64,000 nucleotides of DNA from Prosapia bicincta. Its lineage: Eukaryota > Arthropoda > Insecta > Hemiptera > Cercopidae. The stretch lies in the NCBI GenBank assembly GCA_036971475.1, contig JBAIZL010000005.1, positions 239,273,190 through 239,337,189 of the forward strand, given 5' to 3'. Numbering within the stretch: position 1 is the stretch's first letter; every line of letters starts with the position of its first letter. Both the position numbers and the translations under genes were made by a program. This document shows, in pieces, positions 59,888 to 64,000 of this stretch. The notes under the pieces are model-generated. The model saw only the letters and a list, made by a program, of their open reading frames with translations. It had not been told where the DNA came from and made no database searches.

Positions 59888-60689
59888 CCTGTTCTTATTA
59901 TTCTTGTTGTTTATGTAATTTAAATCATTTACAATACAGTTTATTGTAATGAAGAATATTCTTTCGAGTACCAACTGCTTACAAAATTATCTATTGCCAA
60001 TGTAATGTATAATTTTAGAAGCTATTTCTTTTGTATTATAATTTTAAACTAATTATTATTATAACAAGTATGCTATTTCTTAATGTTAAATTTGCACATG
60101 TATTCTAGGTCCGAAGACGTTGCCAGCACGTGACTCACATACCAACTATTTTATTTACATACTAACGCTAAGTCTGTTTTCAATTTGGCATGGGCTGTTC
60201 GGTCGAAGCCGTCCTTATTTGTAAATAGCTTTAGAAATGAATTAAAAAGCAATTAGGAGGAGGCGGGCAGAGAATCTGGTGGAAATTCTCCAACAGCTTG
60301 TCACAATTAACAGAAACAAACTCTGGGGCAATTATAAGCAAACGGAATTATAGCACGCCTACTTAACATCTACACGCTGAATTTTTGTAGTAGTGCAAAA
60401 ACCTCATTACCGGGTCATGAGTCGGTATACAAAGTCGATTAACATTTCAATACCGTGTACGAAATACCATAACTCGAATTCAATCCCTCGCTAACTCGAT
60501 CTTGAAGTTACTAGAGAAAAATTCGAGTTATGGGGTATTTCGACTGAACGATGTTCCGTTACCAGGGGAAAACCAGTGGTTAAACGTATAAAAATTACAA
60601 CCAAATCTATCCTGACTGGATACTTCATAGGTATATAAAATTAACATTCCGTTGCTATATGAAACAATAATTGTCAATATAGCTTTAGG
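59888..60689. other. unique DNA, no gene seen
   Basis: Around 60180-60370 the sequence contains several CAATTA/TAATTG-type homeodomain cores in a less AT-rich setting. It is a weak regulatory candidate only. Confidence 0.35.
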
Positions 60690-61012
60690 ACATGTTTTTG
60701 ATTCATTTTAAACGCATTGTATTGGGGGTAGGCAATGTGCATTTTTACCAGTACTATTAGCACCGCGTTTGGGGGGAATTAGATTTTTCCAAAATTGTAA
60801 ACTTTTGGGCCGTGAGCGAGTTTTCATAATTTGTTTCGTATCTCTGGTGACTTTCTTCGTCGCACGGTATAATGTTTTCGCTAAAATCGAGCACGTGGTA
60901 ACTGGAAGAAAAATACCAAATTTCATCTCAATGGGTCCAGTATTTTTTACGTGATTGAGTAGTACACACACATATACAGACACCATTAGATTTTATATAA
61001 TAGTATAGATTT
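60690..61012 (+). mobile_element. RTE/SINE-type 3' tail, copy 1
   Basis: CCAAATTTCATCTCAATGGG, TCCAGTATTTTTTACGTGAT, TGAGTAGTACACACACATAT, then CCATTAGATTTTATATAATA is the arrangement of a widespread insect repeat 3' end (AAATTTCA..TCGGTCCAGTAGTTTTT.CGTGA, then an ACACA tract and a TATAAT-like tail) found in RTE LINEs and their SINEs. The 5' part (about 60690-60900) probably belongs to the same element but lacks a frame I can assign. Confidence 0.55.
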
Positions 61013-61239
61013 AGTTCCCAATAAAATATATCAAATTATAAACTTACAGATACTTGTCTTGAAAACCAAGGGACGGTAAAACAATGTGACACAACATTTG
61101 TAAAGTAACTTATAACTTACCTCGAAAGATTGATACAAAAAAACTATCACAAAAATTACTATAACCTGCTTAAATATGTTCAAAAGTGATTGTTACAGGT
61201 GATTATCAGCTGATTAAATCAAGTTAAGTATTAAACGGA

Positions 61240-61449
61240 GTATAGAAAATTGAGTGTTAAGGTGGTTTTTAAGGCCCGTTGGGTGGTGCTCTGACGAAAT
61301 TTCTAAATAAAAATAGCCCTGTGTTAACCAGGGAACCTATGAATGTCTATGTAAAATTTCAGCTCAATGGGTAAAGTATCTTTTACGTGATTGAGTAAAA
61401 CTCACACACACACACACACACCATTAGATTTTTATATATTAGTACAGAT
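61240..61449 (+). mobile_element. RTE/SINE-type 3' tail, copy 2
   Basis: AAATTTCAGCTCAATGGGTA (from 61353), TTTTACGTGATTGAGTAAAA, a CA tract, then CCATTAGATTTTTATATATT aligns with copy 1 over about 95 bp. The upstream parts differ, so the two are different members or separately truncated. Confidence 0.55.
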
Positions 61450-62587
61450 TTATTAAATGGCAATACGTACATGAGTAATGCAATTGATTTTAAATACTAC
61501 GGGCCCGGGAGAGAGGTGTAGGGGCACAACGCAGCACAAACTTCGGTTTATGAGAGGTTATTCTTCAAAAATGCGAGTTGTAGGAATGAAATTAATCTTG
61601 GGTGTCATGAAAAATCAAAAGGACTAACAGAAAAATAAATCTTGACCCCCTGTGGCTGAGAAAGAAAAACAGAGATAAAAAAATTATACAAATATAAGAA
61701 AAAAAATATTGCTAATTGAAAAAGGGCTATAATTTATAAAATACTTTAAAATTGGTTAAAATATTCCTAAAAGGGACGAAAGAAATCTTGCATAGAAGTA
61801 ATATTGTAGAAGCTACAGGCTTGTCGACGGACCGTTCTCTGCAGCGGGCTGTATATACTCGCGTGAAAGCACACGTAAATCCTACTTTAAAGGTTCATGT
61901 TTCCAATATTGCTTTGTTTCTAGGAAACCTGTACGATAATGTTGGTATCAAATTCTCACTCACTTGCGCAAGCTATCACTCCGCTTCCGATTCTGGCCTC
62001 AAACACTACTGATAACACCAATTTATTCCGGATAAATAATTTGTTAAATGTTACCCAATTTCCCCTCTGACCGCCACCACTGATACTATTCCCGTTCCAA
62101 CATCAGCTCCCAGAGATAACCTCAATTCCGAAATATCATTTTATAAAATAATTATTATTACTCGACGGCAATATTTTACTACGAGAAAACTACGCGAGAT
62201 TGAGGTTAAAATACTTGTCCAAAAATATTTACAGCCGTAAATTATTCCTATTTAAATAATGATTGACAAAAGAATCAATATACGAGTATTTCCAGTATTT
62301 ATGTACTTCCTTCGAAAGAGATTTGTATTTAAAAAATATGAGGAAACCCGTCGATTTTCTTTTTTGCAGTTATAAAGCCAATTAACGAGTGTGTAATGAC
62401 ACAGAGTAGGCCTATAACTGTTTCCCTCATACAGAAGACCATAGAGTTTACACTATAGCTAACAAATTTCCTAAATATTTTCCGGGCCGGGGGACCCCTT
62501 CTTCTCACAACCACCCACCTCACCATCCAAAATATTTTTCTGGGTCCGCTACTGATGAAAACAGATACACTGGAGAAATGTTTTCCA
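61450..62587. other. unique DNA, no gene seen
   Basis: No gene or family. A frame at 61752-62012 is not recognised and starts without a convincing ATG. Confidence 0.4.
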
Positions 62588-64000
62588 TAGACTAGTATCA
62601 CAGGTCGCGACACCAAGAAACCCCTTCAGGCCTTACATACTAGTATCACTGGTCGTGACACCAACAAAACCCTTCGGGCCTTACAGACTAGTATCATAAG
62701 TCGTGACACCAAGAAAACCCTTCGGGCCTTACAGACTAGTATCATAGGTCGTGACACCAAGAAAACCCTTCGGGCCTTACAGACTAGTATCATAGGTCGT
62801 GACACCAAGAAAACCCTTCGGGCCTTACAGACTAGTATCACTGGTCGTAACACCAAGAAACCCTTCTGGCCTTAAAGACTAGTATCACAGGTCGTGACAC
62901 CAAGAAAACCCTTCGGGTCTTACAGACTAGTAATAAAGGTCGTGACACGAAGGACACCCTTCAGGTCTTACAGACTAGTATCACAGGATGTGACACCAAG
63001 AAACCCTTCGGGCCTTAAAGACTAGTATCACAGGTCGTGACACCAAGAAACCCTTCGGGCCTTAAAGACTAGTATCACAGGTCGTGACACCAAGAAAACC
63101 CTTCGGGCCTTACAGACTAGTAATAAAGGTCGTGACACCAAGGAAACCCTTCAGGTCTTACAGACTAGTATCACAGGTCGTGACACCAAGAAAACCCTTC
63201 GGGCCTTATATACTGGTATCACAGGTCGTGACACCAAGAAACCCTTCGGGCCATACAGACTAGTATCACTGGTCGTGACCACAAAGAAACCCCTTCGGAC
63301 CTTACAGACTAGTAATAAAGGTCGTGACACCAAGGAAACCCTTCAGGTATTACAGACTAGTATCACAGGTTGTGACACCAAGAAAACCCTTCGGGCCTTA
63401 AAGACTAGTATCACAGGTCGTGACACCAAGAAACCCTTCGGGCCTTAAAGACTAGTATCACAGGTCGTGACACCAAGAAAACCCTTCGGGCCTTAAAGAC
63501 TAGTATCACAGGTCGTGACACCAAGAAAACCCTTCGGGCCTTACAGACTAGTAATAAAGGTCGTGACACCAAGGAAACCCTTCAGGTCTTACAGACTAGT
63601 ATCACAGGTCGTGACGCCAAGAAACCCTTTTGGCCTTACAGACTAGTATCACAGGTCGTGACCACAAAGAAACCCCTTCGGACCTTACAGACTAGTAATA
63701 AAGGTCGTGACACCAAGGAAACCCTTCAGGTATTACAGACTAGTATCACAGGTCGTGACACCAAGAAAACCCTTCGGGCCTTATATACTGGTATCACAGG
63801 TCGTGACACCAAGAAACCCTTCGGGCCTTACAGACTAGTATCACTGGTCGTGACCACAAAGAAACCCCTTCGGACCTTACAGACTAGTAATAAAGGTCGT
63901 GACACCAAGGAAACCCTTCAGGTATTACAGACTAGTATCACAGGTTGTGACACCAAGAAAACCCTTCGGGCCTTAAAGACTAGTATCACAGGTCGTGACA
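62588..64000. repeat. 48-bp tandem array, about 29 copies, cut by window end
   Basis: The unit is TAGTATCACAGGTCGTGACA, CCAAGAAAACCCTTCGGGCC, TTACAGAC (48 bp, 47 in units with one A less). A distinct unit type, TAGTAATAAAGGTCGTGACA with CCAAGGAAACCCTTCAGGT, recurs every four to five units from about 62930 onward, giving a higher-order period of about 190-240 bp. ACTAGT spans most junctions. The array continues past the right edge. Confidence 0.95.

Noticed and set aside
58980..59974. Three ~290-aa repetitive proteins
   Set aside because: All are translations of one 39-bp array in different frames. No composition or context favours any frame.

Overview
This 64 kb window looks like intergenic or intronic DNA from an arthropod, most likely an insect. 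It is AT-rich throughout and has non-LTR retrotransposons of insect-like families, Tc1/mariner and hAT DNA transposon remnants, and a very high density of minisatellites. I found no host protein gene, rRNA, tRNA or CRISPR array that I could support. The only long intact reading frames belong to two nested LINEs. A hemipteran-like genome would fit, but the species assignment is a guess.

The centrepiece is a three-layer nest at about 8.7-20.9 kb. The base layer is a decayed minus-strand Tc1/mariner element (8667-20875). Inside its transposase, an 87-bp (29-codon) segment encoding part of the helix-turn-helix DNA-binding region has been amplified to about 19 tandem copies. An I-group LINE with an RNase H domain (10473-19874, plus strand) inserted into that array, leaving a 13-bp target duplication and a poly(A) tail. 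An RTE-like LINE (13173-16448, minus strand, one intact 962-aa EN-RT frame) then inserted into ORF2 of the I-group LINE, with an unusually long, apparently identical 131-bp target duplication. A second mariner copy of the same family (34792-36078), lacking the amplification, gives the reference that makes the origin of the array readable.

Other mobile-element traces are: two hAT remnants (33.9 kb and 48.3-48.9 kb); a LINE C-terminal fragment (36.7-37.2 kb); a LINE scar of about 30 bp that is almost only poly(A) with its target duplication (32.5 kb); two long snap-back inverted repeats carrying a CTGATGA...GAAA motif that recalls hammerhead ribozymes and Penelope-like elements (49.6 kb and 56.2 kb); a small MITE-like inverted repeat (21.6 kb); and two RTE/SINE-type 3' tails (60.9 and 61.4 kb).

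About a quarter of the window is tandem repeat. The units of roughly fifteen arrays (36, 39, 41/42, 48, 62, 79, 87, 91, 97, 116, 176 and 191 bp, plus degenerate ones) do not resemble one another by eye. The largest are 39.9-42.8 kb (about 70 copies) and 44.0-47.7 kb (about 32 copies), and several show higher-order structure. Arrays whose unit is a multiple of 3 (36, 39, 42, 48, 87 bp) give long but spurious open frames. Among the unique stretches, a few less AT-rich pockets hold recognisable transcription-factor motifs (six CRE palindromes at 3.4-3.8 kb, an NRF1-type palindrome at 33.1 kb, a DR1 at 39.2 kb, a perfect RFX X-box at 50.8 kb, a TAATCC cluster at 55.5 kb). These could mark regulatory DNA of a gene outside the window.
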